Shown here one piece after another: positions 1 to 8,256 of a stretch of DNA of 64,000 nucleotides. The position numbers were made by a program, and so were the translations under genes. The stretch's first letter is position 1. Each line of letters opens with the position of its first letter. The DNA comes from Larkinella rosea (lineage in GTDB: Bacteria > Bacteroidota > Bacteroidia > Cytophagales > Spirosomataceae). Where the stretch lies: contig NZ_RQJO01000009.1 in NCBI RefSeq assembly GCF_003858635.1, positions 124,001-188,000 of the forward strand. Direction: 5' to 3'. The notes beneath the pieces are model-generated. The model did not search any database. It was not told the origin of the DNA and was given only the letters and a program-made list of their open reading frames with translations.

Positions 1-2933
1 CGCCCCTGCCGGGTGTGAACGTTACCGTGAAAGGGTCGACGCGCGGAACCACCAGCGATGCCGACGGCAATTACCGCCTGGCCATTCCGAACAACAACGC
101 CGTGCTGGTTTTTTCATCCGTTGGGTTTATTTCCCAGGAAATTGCCGTTGGAGCCCGTTCAGTGGTCGATCTTCAACTCAAAGTCGACGACCGGACACTG
201 AATGAAGTCGTTGTGGTCGGGTACGGTACCCAGAAAAAGAGTCAGTTAACGGGGGCTATTACCCAGGTTACGGCAAAAGAAATCCAGGAAATGCCCATCA
301 CGAACCTCGGGCAGGCTTTGCAAGGTCGTGCAGCCGGGGTGGATGTCACGCAAACCGGGTCGAAACCGGGTACGGTGCCGACCATCCGGATTCGGGGACG
401 TCGTTCGTTCAGTGCCAGCAACGATCCGCTCTATGTTGTCGACGGCATTCCGCTGTCGGCGGGGTATGAAGACATGAACCCGAGCGATGTCGCGTCGATG
501 GAAGTACTGAAAGATGCCACCGCTACGGCTATTTACGGGGCACGGGGAGCCAACGGGGTCGTCCTGATTACGACCAAGCGGGGTGGTCAGAAAGGCAAAA
601 CCACGGTATCGTATGATGGGTACGTTGGGGTATCGAAGCCGCTGGATAAACTTGAACTGTTCAATGGTCCGGAGTTTGCCGAGTTTGTTCGGGAGTCATA
701 CCGGGCTACGGGGGGCTACAATGATGCCAGTGGCAAGCCGGTTCCAACGGGCGTTGCCGATACCTACGCCGATTCGAAAGTGGCTGTATTGGGTGGCGAT
801 CCGTCCGTCGCCAAGGGCCTTGCCAACGGAACCGATACCGACTGGCAGAGTTTGATGTTGAAAAACGGGGTGATGCAAAACCATTCCATCGGTATTCAGG
901 GTGGGAATGAACGGACTCAGTTTTACGTGGCAGCGTCCTACTTTAAAGACAAAGGAGTCTCTGACGGTCTGGATTTTACCCGGTATTCATTGCGGGCGAA
1001 TATCGACCACCAGATCAATAGCGTCCTGAAAATTGGTCTTTCGTCGTATCTGATGTACAGCCTGAGGAATGGTGAAAACCTCAACCCCTATCAGTTTACG
1101 ATTCAGCAAAACCCGTTGGCATCACCCTACAACGACGATGGAACGTTGAAATTCTCGCCAACAAACGATGCCCTGCTTACCAACCCGTTGTTTGAAACGA
1201 TTAAGGGGGCTCAGGTCGACCAGACCAAAAAGTACCGCATCTTCAACAGTATCTACGCGGAAGCGAAAATTATCGACGGCCTGAAATACCGGGTTAACTT
1301 CGGTCCCGATTTCACGATAGGTCGCTGGGGGCGGTTTATTGGCGCACAAACGAACGCCCGCAAGTTTGGGGATGCGCAGGCCATGAATGAAAACCGCTTT
1401 GGTTTCAACTGGACCCTGGAAAACTTCCTCACGTACTCGAAGACATTCAAGGAAAAACACAACCTGAATGTAACCTTGCTGCACTCAATCCAGCGGGATA
1501 ATTACGAAACGTACCGGACTGATGTGCAGGGCGTTCCCGCTGAAACGCAGGAGTTTTATAACCTGGGGGCCGCAAGTTCGATTCTGGCAACGGCCAGTGG
1601 ATTGACGGAGTGGACCATCAACTCGTATATGGCCCGCGTTAATTATGATTTCAACGATAAATACCTGATTACGGCCACGATTCGTCGGGATGGTTCGAGT
1701 CGGTTCGGTGAAAACACGAAGTATGGTAATTTTCCGGGTGTTGCCCTCGGCTGGAATGTGAGCAATGAGCCCTTCCTGAAAACCGTAAGCTGGATCGACC
1801 TGTTGAAACTGCGGGCTGGTTACGGTTCGGTGGGTAATACGGCGGTTACGCCTTACCAAACCCAGGGTCTGTTGGCCAGAACCGCCTATGCCTGGAATAC
1901 AACGGCCGCTTTTGGCTATCGTCCTAATACCATTGGAAATCCGGACCTGCGCTGGGAAAGTTCGGCAACTGTCAACTTAGGGGTCGATTTCAGCTTCTGG
2001 AGAGGTCGCCTGCAAGGTTCACTCGAACTGTACCAGACCAACACCACGGCCCTGTTGCTGGCCGACCAGCTTCCGGGTTCTGTTGGGTTCGGTTCCGTAA
2101 CGCGTAACGTTGGTGAAACCCGCAACCGGGGTATTGAACTGGGTTTTACAACCTACAACATCAACGCGCCTTCCGGCTTTAAATGGTCGACCGATTTCAC
2201 GTTCATGAAGAATACCGAAGCCATTGTATCGCTCTACAACGGGAAGATCGACGACCTGGGTAATGGCTGGTTCATTGGCCGGCCGTTAAGTACGGTATTT
2301 GATTACAAGAAAGTGGGCATCTGGCAGACATCAGAAGCCGATCAGGCCAAACAATTCGCCAGCGAAGCCGGTCAGATCAAGATTCAGGATACCAACGGCG
2401 ATGGTCGGATTAATGCCGATGATCGGGTCATCATCGGTTCGGATGTGCCTAAATTCAGTGCGGGTATCACTAACCGCTTAAGTTACAAAGGGTTTGACTT
2501 GTCGTTCTTCTTCTATGGCCGCTTCGGTAACCTGATTCGGAGCGATTTCCACCGCAACCGGAACGCCCTGGCTGGTCGGTATGAGCAAATTAAAGTGGAC
2601 TACTGGACGCCCAACAACCCGACCAACGAATTCCCCCGGCCGAAAAGCAACCAGGAATTCCCGGTTTACAACAGCACCATCTCCTATTTCGATGGAACGT
2701 TCGTGAAGCTTCGGAACATCAACGTTGGTTATAGCTTTAATCAGGCTTTCGCTAAAAAGCTGAGAATGGAGTCGTTACGGGTGTATGCCAGCATTCAGCA
2801 ACCGTTCATCTGGTCGAAATACCGGAGCAAGTACAACGGTGTCGATCCCGAAACAACGGGTCTGGCGCTGAGCGAAACCGGTATTGTGCCCGCCACTTCG
2901 GTAAGCACGTTCGGGCTGAATGTCCGGTTCTAA
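1..2933 (+). CDS. SusC/RagA-family TonB-dependent outer-membrane transporter (5' partial)
   Basis: Outer-membrane importer of the SusC/RagA family, which pairs with a SusD lipoprotein to take up glycans or other large nutrients using TonB energy. The frame is open back to the first base of the window, so the signal peptide and first residues are missing. The visible part starts in the carboxypeptidase-like regulatory domain (PLPGVNVTVKGST), continues through LNEVVVVGYGTQKKSQLTG at the start of the plug and the family-typical DPLYVVDGIP motif, and ends in a long beta-barrel closing with the aromatic strand FGLNVRF. The SusD partner follows 44 bases downstream, so the two are surely co-transcribed. 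Substrate cannot be read from the sequence; the downstream 3-keto-glycoside enzymes suggest a glycoside. Confidence 0.96.
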   Translation, partial: PLPGVNVTVKGSTRGTTSDADGNYRLAIPNNNAVLVFSSVGFISQEIAVGARSVVDLQLKVDDRTLNEVVVVGYGTQKKSQLTGAITQVTAKEIQEMPITNLGQALQGRAAGVDVTQTGSKPGTVPTIRIRGRRSFSASNDPLYVVDGIPLSAGYEDMNPSDVASMEVLKDATATAIYGARGANGVVLITTKRGGQKGKTTVSYDGYVGVSKPLDKLELFNGPEFAEFVRESYRATGGYNDASGKPVPTGVADTYADSKVAVLGGDPSVAKGLANGTDTDWQSLMLKNGVMQNHSIGIQGGNERTQFYVAASYFKDKGVSDGLDFTRYSLRANIDHQINSVLKIGLSSYLMYSLRNGENLNPYQFTIQQNPLASPYNDDGTLKFSPTNDALLTNPLFETIKGAQVDQTKKYRIFNSIYAEAKIIDGLKYRVNFGPDFTIGRWGRFIGAQTNARKFGDAQAMNENRFGFNWTLENFLTYSKTFKEKHNLNVTLLHSIQRDNYETYRTDVQGVPAETQEFYNLGAASSILATASGLTEWTINSYMARVNYDFNDKYLITATIRRDGSSRFGENTKYGNFPGVALGWNVSNEPFLKTVSWIDLLKLRAGYGSVGNTAVTPYQTQGLLARTAYAWNTTAAFGYRPNTIGNPDLRWESSATVNLGVDFSFWRGRLQGSLELYQTNTTALLLADQLPGSVGFGSVTRNVGETRNRGIELGFTTYNINAPSGFKWSTDFTFMKNTEAIVSLYNGKIDDLGNGWFIGRPLSTVFDYKKVGIWQTSEADQAKQFASEAGQIKIQDTNGDGRINADDRVIIGSDVPKFSAGITNRLSYKGFDLSFFFYGRFGNLIRSDFHRNRNALAGRYEQIKVDYWTPNNPTNEFPRPKSNQEFPVYNSTISYFDGTFVKLRNINVGYSFNQAFAKKLRMESLRVYASIQQPFIWSKYRSKYNGVDPETTGLALSETGIVPATSVSTFGLNVRF

Positions 2934-2977
2934 TCCGAAGACGAAGTTGAATTCTAATTTTTAGCCAGTAGGAACTG

Positions 2978-4681
2978 ATGAAAATCAAACATATAACAAA
3001 CTCAATAAAAATTGCTGGTGTAGCGGCTATGTTGCTACTCAGCCAATCGTGTAAAGATGTGCTGGACGAAAAGGTCATTTCGGGCATCGGCAACGATTAC
3101 ATGAATACGACAAAGGGTTTTGATGATGCCGTCAAGGCCGCTTATTCGTCGCTCCGGTATTATTACGCCAGCCAGCAAGGGTTGACCATGTCTGAATACG
3201 GAACGGATATTTACGCGACGGGTGCCGACGGAGGTTACAAAGGCTTTCACTTTTACGATGGCCAGTTAAATCCCACGGTTGACTATCTAATCAATACCTG
3301 GGATGAACTGTATAAAGGCATTAACACCTGCAACGCCATCATTGAACGCGCTCCCAAAGTGACGGGAATTGCCGATGCAACCAAGAAACTGCGGGTGGCT
3401 GAAGCCAAGTTTTTAAGGGCCCACTATTATTACCTGCTGTTTATGCAGTGGGGTGGTGTCGATCTGCGGATGACCGAAACCGTGGTTCCTACCAAGGATA
3501 CGAAGCGGGCCACGGATGCAGAAATGTATACGGCCATTATTAAAGACCTGACCGAGGCCATTACGGATCTGGAAGCCAAGGCCCAATCGGCGGATTATGG
3601 ACGGGCAACCAAACCGCATGCCGAAACCCTGCTGGCCAAAGTGTATCTGACCAAAGCCTATTCGAGCTCGAAAGCGGCTGACGATTTTTCGAAAGCGGCC
3701 GCACTGTGCAAAAACGTAACGACGGCCTACGGATATAAGCTGCTGGATGATTTTGCCAGCGTCTTTGATGAGAACAATCAACTTAATTCGGAAGTGGTGT
3801 TTTCGGTCCAGTATACATCCGATCCGCTGACGAACCTGACCAACAACACGGGAGCGACCAATGGAGGTAACAACCTGCACTTGTTCTTTGGAATGCAGTA
3901 CGATGTTCAGCCGGGGATGAAGCGCGACGTGTTTTACGGACGTCCGTTCAAGCGCTTACGGCCCACCTCCTACTTCCTGAATACGGTTTTTGCCGATCGG
4001 ACCAACGATTCACGCTACAAGAAAACGTTCCGCGATACCTGGTACAGCAACAACCCGGGGACCAACCTGAACGCGGCTTCGTTTGATGATTCAAAAACCA
4101 AAGTATCGTTTGCCGCTGGTGACACGGCTATCTTTATTCCGGGGGTTGAGTGGACGAAAGCCGAGCGTGCTGCCAAGAAATACCAGGTGCTCGTGCCCAG
4201 TGCGTACAGCGAGGCCCTGTTTCCAACGCTGATGAAGTTCTTCGATACCAAACGCCCGGACTTAACGTATGAGGCTGGTAGCCGTGATTATTTTGTGTTC
4301 CGGCTGGCCGACGTCTATTTGATGCAGGCCGAAGCATTGCTGCAATCCGGTAATGTTGCCGATGCCGTTACGGCCATCAATGCGGTGCGGTACCGCGCGG
4401 GCTGGCCGGGTAAAAAAGAGGCTATGCTGTTAACGGCGAACAACCTGACGATGGAAACGATCATGGAGGAACGCGCCCGTGAACTGGCTGGGGAACAAAT
4501 GCGGTGGCTGGATTTGAAGCGCTGGAATCTGTTGATCGACCGGGTTAAAAAATACAACCCACAGGCCGCCGTCAATATCAAGGATTATCACGTATTGCGC
4601 CCGATTCCCCAGACCCAGATCGACCGGAGTGCCAAAGGGACGGACGGTAAATCGGTTTTTGCCCAGAATCCCGGCTATTAA
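2978..4681 (+). CDS. SusD/RagB-family nutrient-binding outer-membrane lipoprotein
   Basis: Surface lipoprotein that caps the SusC-type transporter encoded just upstream and captures the substrate. The N-terminus is a lipoprotein signal with the lipobox cysteine at residue 25 (LLSQSC). The body has the alpha-helical TPR-like SusD fold signatures: DELYKGINTCNAII, AEAKFLRAHYYYLLF near residue 140, and the C-terminal RagB part (YFVFRLADVYLMQAEALL, then EERARELAGEQMRWLDLKRW). At 567 residues it has the usual family length. A strong hairpin terminator follows directly, so the SusCD pair may end its own transcript before the enzyme genes downstream. Confidence 0.96.
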   Translation: MKIKHITNSIKIAGVAAMLLLSQSCKDVLDEKVISGIGNDYMNTTKGFDDAVKAAYSSLRYYYASQQGLTMSEYGTDIYATGADGGYKGFHFYDGQLNPTVDYLINTWDELYKGINTCNAIIERAPKVTGIADATKKLRVAEAKFLRAHYYYLLFMQWGGVDLRMTETVVPTKDTKRATDAEMYTAIIKDLTEAITDLEAKAQSADYGRATKPHAETLLAKVYLTKAYSSSKAADDFSKAAALCKNVTTAYGYKLLDDFASVFDENNQLNSEVVFSVQYTSDPLTNLTNNTGATNGGNNLHLFFGMQYDVQPGMKRDVFYGRPFKRLRPTSYFLNTVFADRTNDSRYKKTFRDTWYSNNPGTNLNAASFDDSKTKVSFAAGDTAIFIPGVEWTKAERAAKKYQVLVPSAYSEALFPTLMKFFDTKRPDLTYEAGSRDYFVFRLADVYLMQAEALLQSGNVADAVTAINAVRYRAGWPGKKEAMLLTANNLTMETIMEERARELAGEQMRWLDLKRWNLLIDRVKKYNPQAAVNIKDYHVLRPIPQTQIDRSAKGTDGKSVFAQNPGY

Positions 4682-4698
4682 AAATACCGTATTAATTC

Positions 4699-4738
4699 AA
4701 ACAGGCCCCGAACCGCCCCGCGTGTTCGGGGCCTGTTT
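4699..4738 (+). terminator. Intrinsic terminator after susD-like gene
   Basis: A perfect 15-bp stem (4699-4713 pairing with 4724-4738) with a 10-base loop and a GC-rich core (ggccccg), followed by a short T-rich run. It lies 17 bases after the SusD stop codon and separates SusCD from the enzyme genes. Confidence 0.85.
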
Positions 4739-4830
4739 GTTTGTAGCCCTGCTGAGTAGATTCAGGCGGGGAGGGTCTTCTTACTGCGGAATCTTTCAAC
4801 CCTAAAACGTTCGGTTAATTGGACAAATTA

Positions 4831-5757
4831 ATGATACAGAATACCGTGAACAGACGCCAGTTTCTGGCCACCGCCGGGTTATCGGCGCTGGTTCTGGCTA
4901 CCAAAACCAATTTGCTGGCCGAAACCGCTAAAAAGTCGGGACTGATGATCGGCTACTCCGGGATTACCTGGGGGGGCAAAGACGAGCAGGCCATCAAAGA
5001 CCTGTCGTCATTGGGGTATAAAGGTATACAGCTCCGGGCCAACACCTTTGCGCCTTACAAATCCAAACCGTCGGAATTAAAAGCCCTGCTCGATCAGCAT
5101 CACATCAAACTGGCGATGTTTTCGAGCGGTAACGTAGAAATTGATCCGGCAAAATTCCAGAGCACCATTGATACGCATGTCGCTCACGCCAGTTTTGTGA
5201 AGGCATTGGGCGGCTCGGCCTTTCAGATGACCAACAGTTTGCGGAAAGACGGCCAGGCCCCCACCACCGACGAGTTGAAACAACTGGCCAAAGTGATGAA
5301 CGAAGTGGGCAAGCAAACCGCCGACATGGGCGTTCAGGCGACTTACCACAACCACATGAAGCAGTGGGGCGAAACCCCCGAAGAAGTAGATATTCTGGTG
5401 CAGGAAATGAATCCGAAATACGTCAAACTGCTGCTCGACATTGCACATTACAAGCAGGGCGGGGGCGACCCGGCCAAGGCGGTTTTGCAATACAAAGACG
5501 TGCTGCACGCGTTGCACCTGAAAGACACGAAAAGCCCGTTGCCCGAAAAACCGGATAATCCGAAAGCGTATAAGTTTGTGGAACTGGGGCAGGGAAATGT
5601 CGACGTCCCGGCGGTTTTTGCAGCCTTGAAAAAAATCAAATTCAAAGGCTGGGGCGTGGTTGAACTCGATCAGGTTCCGGAAACGAACAAAACACCGCTG
5701 CAGTGCGCGCAAATCAACAAAGATTACATTACCAAAACACTCAATTTCCCACTTTAA
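4831..5757 (+). CDS. Tat-exported sugar phosphate isomerase/epimerase-like TIM barrel protein
   Basis: Member of the xylose-isomerase-like TIM-barrel (AP endonuclease 2) superfamily, whose members isomerise, epimerise or dehydrate sugars using a divalent metal. The N-terminus NRRQFLATAGLSALVLA is a twin-arginine export signal, so the folded enzyme acts in the periplasm. Metal-ligand candidates typical of the fold are visible: His in ATYHNHMKQWGE, Asp and His in LLLDIAHYKQGG, His in ALHLKDT and Glu in GVVELDQVPE. The ATG at 4831 is preferred over an upstream in-frame TTG at 4819 because it sits directly before the Tat motif. 308 residues. In Bacteroidota such proteins often sit with Gfo/Idh/MocA and DUF1080 proteins, as here; the exact reaction is unknown. 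Confidence 0.9.
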   Translation: MIQNTVNRRQFLATAGLSALVLATKTNLLAETAKKSGLMIGYSGITWGGKDEQAIKDLSSLGYKGIQLRANTFAPYKSKPSELKALLDQHHIKLAMFSSGNVEIDPAKFQSTIDTHVAHASFVKALGGSAFQMTNSLRKDGQAPTTDELKQLAKVMNEVGKQTADMGVQATYHNHMKQWGETPEEVDILVQEMNPKYVKLLLDIAHYKQGGGDPAKAVLQYKDVLHALHLKDTKSPLPEKPDNPKAYKFVELGQGNVDVPAVFAALKKIKFKGWGVVELDQVPETNKTPLQCAQINKDYITKTLNFPL

Positions 5758-5850
5758 CCCTGATAAACTCTGCTTTTCCCTGATAAACCCTGTGTAATAC
5801 TTATTGGCTGTTACACAGGGTTTATCAGGGAAAATCAGCGTTTATCAGAG
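5758..5850. repeat. Long intergenic inverted repeat (element a)
   Basis: Two 40-base arms (5758-5797 and 5811-5850) that pair with only a few mismatches around a 13-base loop. The core 24 bases of each arm (5774-5797 and 5811-5834) are perfectly complementary. Each arm contains the unit ccctgataaac twice. The element starts on the first base after the upstream stop codon and ends 7 bases before the next ATG, so it is the whole intergenic region. In RNA it would be a very stable hairpin between two co-directional genes. Confidence 0.9.
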
Positions 5851-5857
5851 AAAAATT

Positions 5858-6601
5858 ATGAAAGCATTACTGATAACAGCGGTTTTATGGGTAGGCCTGA
5901 TGGCGGCTGAGGCCCCGCAGGCTCCTAATACGTTGACTGCGAAGGAGAAAAAAGAAGGCTGGAAACTGCTTTTCGACGGAAAAACCTCTAAAGGCTGGCG
6001 GGGCGCTTACAAGGATAATTTCCCCGAAAAAGGCTGGCTGATCGAAGACGGTTCGCTGGTCATTTCAAAGACGGATGGTTCCGAATCGACGCACTACGGT
6101 GACATTGTAACCGACGGCGAATACAGCGATTTTGACCTGACATTTGACTTCAAACTGACCGAAGGTGCCAACAGCGGTTTGAAGTATTTTGTGGTGGAGG
6201 AATCTCCCAAGCCCAAAGGATCGGCTTATGGTCTGGAGTTTCAGGTACTGGACGATGACAAACATCCGGATGCAAAACTGGGCCGCAACGGAAACCGCAC
6301 CGTGGGTTCGCTCTACGACCTGATTCCGGCAAAAGACAAAAAAGCTAACCCGATCGGTCAGTGGAACACCGGGCGCGTGGTATCGAAAGGCACGCACGTC
6401 GAGCACTGGCTGAACGGTAAGAAAGTCGTTGAATACGAGCGGGGTAGCGAAGCATTCCGGAATGAAGTTGCTCAAAGCAAATACAAAGCTCCGTCGTATA
6501 ATGCCCACGGCCGGTTCGGCGAAGCCCCCAAAGGCCACATTCTGTTACAGGATCACGGTGACCGGGTTTCATTCCGGAATATGAAGATTAAAACGCTGTA
6601 G
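5858..6601 (+). CDS. DUF1080 / 3-keto-disaccharide hydrolase family protein
   Basis: Concanavalin-like beta-sandwich protein of the DUF1080 family (Pfam name 3-keto-disaccharide hydrolase), some members of which cleave 3-oxo-glycosides in periplasmic oxidation-elimination routes. Hallmarks are the N-terminal GWKLLFDGKTSKGWRG, the mid-protein ANSGLKYFVVEE, GLEFQVLDDDKHPD and GSLYDLIPA, and the C-terminal ILLQDHGDRVSFRNMKIK. The N-terminus MKALLITAVLWVGLMAAEA is a plausible signal peptide. The ATG at 5858 is chosen; a longer frame from 5804 would run through inverted repeat a and lack a signal peptide at its start. 247 residues, normal for the family. Flanked by long inverted repeats on both sides. 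Confidence 0.93.
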   Translation: MKALLITAVLWVGLMAAEAPQAPNTLTAKEKKEGWKLLFDGKTSKGWRGAYKDNFPEKGWLIEDGSLVISKTDGSESTHYGDIVTDGEYSDFDLTFDFKLTEGANSGLKYFVVEESPKPKGSAYGLEFQVLDDDKHPDAKLGRNGNRTVGSLYDLIPAKDKKANPIGQWNTGRVVSKGTHVEHWLNGKKVVEYERGSEAFRNEVAQSKYKAPSYNAHGRFGEAPKGHILLQDHGDRVSFRNMKIKTL

Positions 6602-6693
6602 GTTTACGGTTTTCAGTTTGTGGTTTACGGTGGCTGACGCGAGCTAACTAGAATGCGTCAGCCACCGTAAACCATAAACTGAAAACCGTAAAC
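6602..6693. repeat. Long intergenic inverted repeat (element b)
   Basis: Two 39-base arms (6602-6640 and 6655-6693) complementary at 38 of 39 positions around a 14-base loop. The left arm holds the unit gtttacggt twice (6602-6610, 6623-6631). It begins on the base after the DUF1080 stop codon. Its sequence is unrelated to element a, though the architecture is the same. Confidence 0.92.
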
Positions 6694-6710
6694 TATTTTA
6701 CAGTATACTT

Positions 6711-6747
6711 CTGACAAATAAATCTTTCAATACTAGTCTTTTGTCAG
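6711..6747. promoter_or_regulatory. Short inverted repeat upstream of Gfo/Idh/MocA gene
   Basis: The 8-base arms ctgacaaa (6711-6718) and tttgtcag (6740-6747) enclose 21 AT-rich bases, 41 bases before the next start codon. It could be an operator or a weak promoter region; no TAnnTTTG box is clear here. Confidence 0.3.
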
Positions 6748-6788
6748 CATTCAGACGTATTCTATTTATCATTTAAACGACCAGCCGC

Positions 6789-8138
6789 ATGGAAAATCGT
6801 CGCGACTTTATAAAGAAATCTGCTCTGGCGGGACTCGGAATGAGTTTCTCAGCCGCCAGTTATGCCCGCATTCTCGGCTCTGCCGACCGCGTTCGGGTCG
6901 GTATTGTTGGTTTCTCAGACCGCTTTCGGGGTGCTTTGGCCCCCAGTTTTGCTGGCCACGCCAAAGAACTCAACTTCGAATTCGTGGCGGTTTCCGACAT
7001 CTGGAGCCGTCGGCGCGACGAAGCGCAGGCGTACCTCAAGGGAAAAGGATTTATCAGCGGTGACAATTTTGTCAAATGCCGCAACAACGACGAGCTTTAC
7101 GACCGCAAGGATGTCGACGCCGTGATCATCAGTACGGCGGATTTTCAGCACGCCCTGCACTGTGCGGAGGCTGTTGACGCCGGACGCGATGTGTACGTCG
7201 AAAAACCGTTTGCCGAATCGCTGGAAGATGCCCGCAAGGCGCTGAAAGCCGTTGAAAAAAGCAAGAAAATTGTGCAGGTGGGTTCACAGCGCCGGAGCAC
7301 GCCAAACTACTGGGCTGCCAATGAATACATCAAATCCGGCAAATTTGGTGACATCACCATGGTGGAAATGACCTGGAATGTCAACCAGCCGGGGCGCTGG
7401 CGCCGGGCCAAACTCGTTTCCGAAATCCGGAAAGAAGACACCGACTGGAAACGGTATTTGATGAACCGCCCGATGGTGGAATGGGATCCGCGTAAGTATT
7501 TGGAATTCCGTCTGTTCTATCCCTATTCATCCGGTATTCCGGGCCAGTGGATGTCACACCAGATCGATACCGTACACTGGTTCAGTGGCTTTGATCATCC
7601 ACGCAGTGTGGTGGCCAATGGTGGTATTTATGTCTGGAAAGACGGTCGTGTAAACCCCGATACGTTCACGGCGGTTTTCGATTATGGCCCGGATGACGAC
7701 AAAAGCAAGGGTTTTCAGGTGCTGTATAGCTCACGGATGAACAACGAAGCGGGCGGAACCAAAGAATTGTACTACTCGAACGGTGGTATGATCAACCTGG
7801 ATACCAACAAAATTAGCCCGGAAGGTGGTCTGGAAGCCAAAGCTGCGGCTGAAATGGGCATGAAACCCAATTTGCTGGTGGCACAGTCGCTGGCAACAAC
7901 CGGTGAAAAACAGGTGACTTCGGCCAATACCGGCGCTGACCCGATGACTTCGGCGCACATGCGGAACTGGATGGAGTGCGTTCGCAGCCGGAAAGAACCG
8001 AATGCACCGGCCAAAGTCGGCTATAATCACTCCGTTGCCAGCATCATGTCGACTATTGCGTACCAAACCGGTGAGCGGGTGACGTTTGATAACTCCAAAC
8101 AGGAAATCCTGGCGAGCGGGAAAACCGTAAAAGTCTAA
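6789..8138 (+). CDS. Tat-exported Gfo/Idh/MocA-family NAD(P)-dependent oxidoreductase
   Basis: Oxidoreductase of the glucose-fructose oxidoreductase/inositol dehydrogenase family, which oxidises or reduces sugar hydroxyls with a tightly bound nicotinamide cofactor. The N-terminus ENRRDFIKKSALAGLGM is a twin-arginine signal, so the enzyme is probably folded with its cofactor and exported to the periplasm. The Rossmann part begins at RVRVGIVGF; the family motif EKPF is at residues 138-141 (Glu138-Lys139-Pro140). The C-terminal half has the usual alpha/beta substrate domain ending in HMRNWMECVRSRKEPNAP. 449 residues, typical for the exported subgroup. With DUF1080 and DUF6807 next door it fits oxidation of glycosides at C3, which is inference. 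Confidence 0.93.
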   Translation: MENRRDFIKKSALAGLGMSFSAASYARILGSADRVRVGIVGFSDRFRGALAPSFAGHAKELNFEFVAVSDIWSRRRDEAQAYLKGKGFISGDNFVKCRNNDELYDRKDVDAVIISTADFQHALHCAEAVDAGRDVYVEKPFAESLEDARKALKAVEKSKKIVQVGSQRRSTPNYWAANEYIKSGKFGDITMVEMTWNVNQPGRWRRAKLVSEIRKEDTDWKRYLMNRPMVEWDPRKYLEFRLFYPYSSGIPGQWMSHQIDTVHWFSGFDHPRSVVANGGIYVWKDGRVNPDTFTAVFDYGPDDDKSKGFQVLYSSRMNNEAGGTKELYYSNGGMINLDTNKISPEGGLEAKAAAEMGMKPNLLVAQSLATTGEKQVTSANTGADPMTSAHMRNWMECVRSRKEPNAPAKVGYNHSVASIMSTIAYQTGERVTFDNSKQEILASGKTVKV

Positions 8139-8157
8139 TTTTGATTGAATTTTGATA

Positions 8158-8237
8158 GGAACGCGGATTAGACGGATTGAACAGATTTGAACGGATTTAT
8201 CAGTTTTAATCTGTTCAATCCGACTAATCCGCGTTCC
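8158..8237. repeat. Long intergenic inverted repeat (element c)
   Basis: Two 30-base arms (8158-8187 and 8208-8237) complementary at 29 of 30 positions, with a 20-base loop that continues the same low-complexity pattern. The hexamer cggatt recurs at 8164, 8173 and 8192. It lies 20 bases after the oxidoreductase stop and 19 bases before the next ATG. It resembles elements a and b in architecture but not in sequence. Confidence 0.92.
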
Positions 8238-8256
8238 CATAAATAGCCACCTGAAA

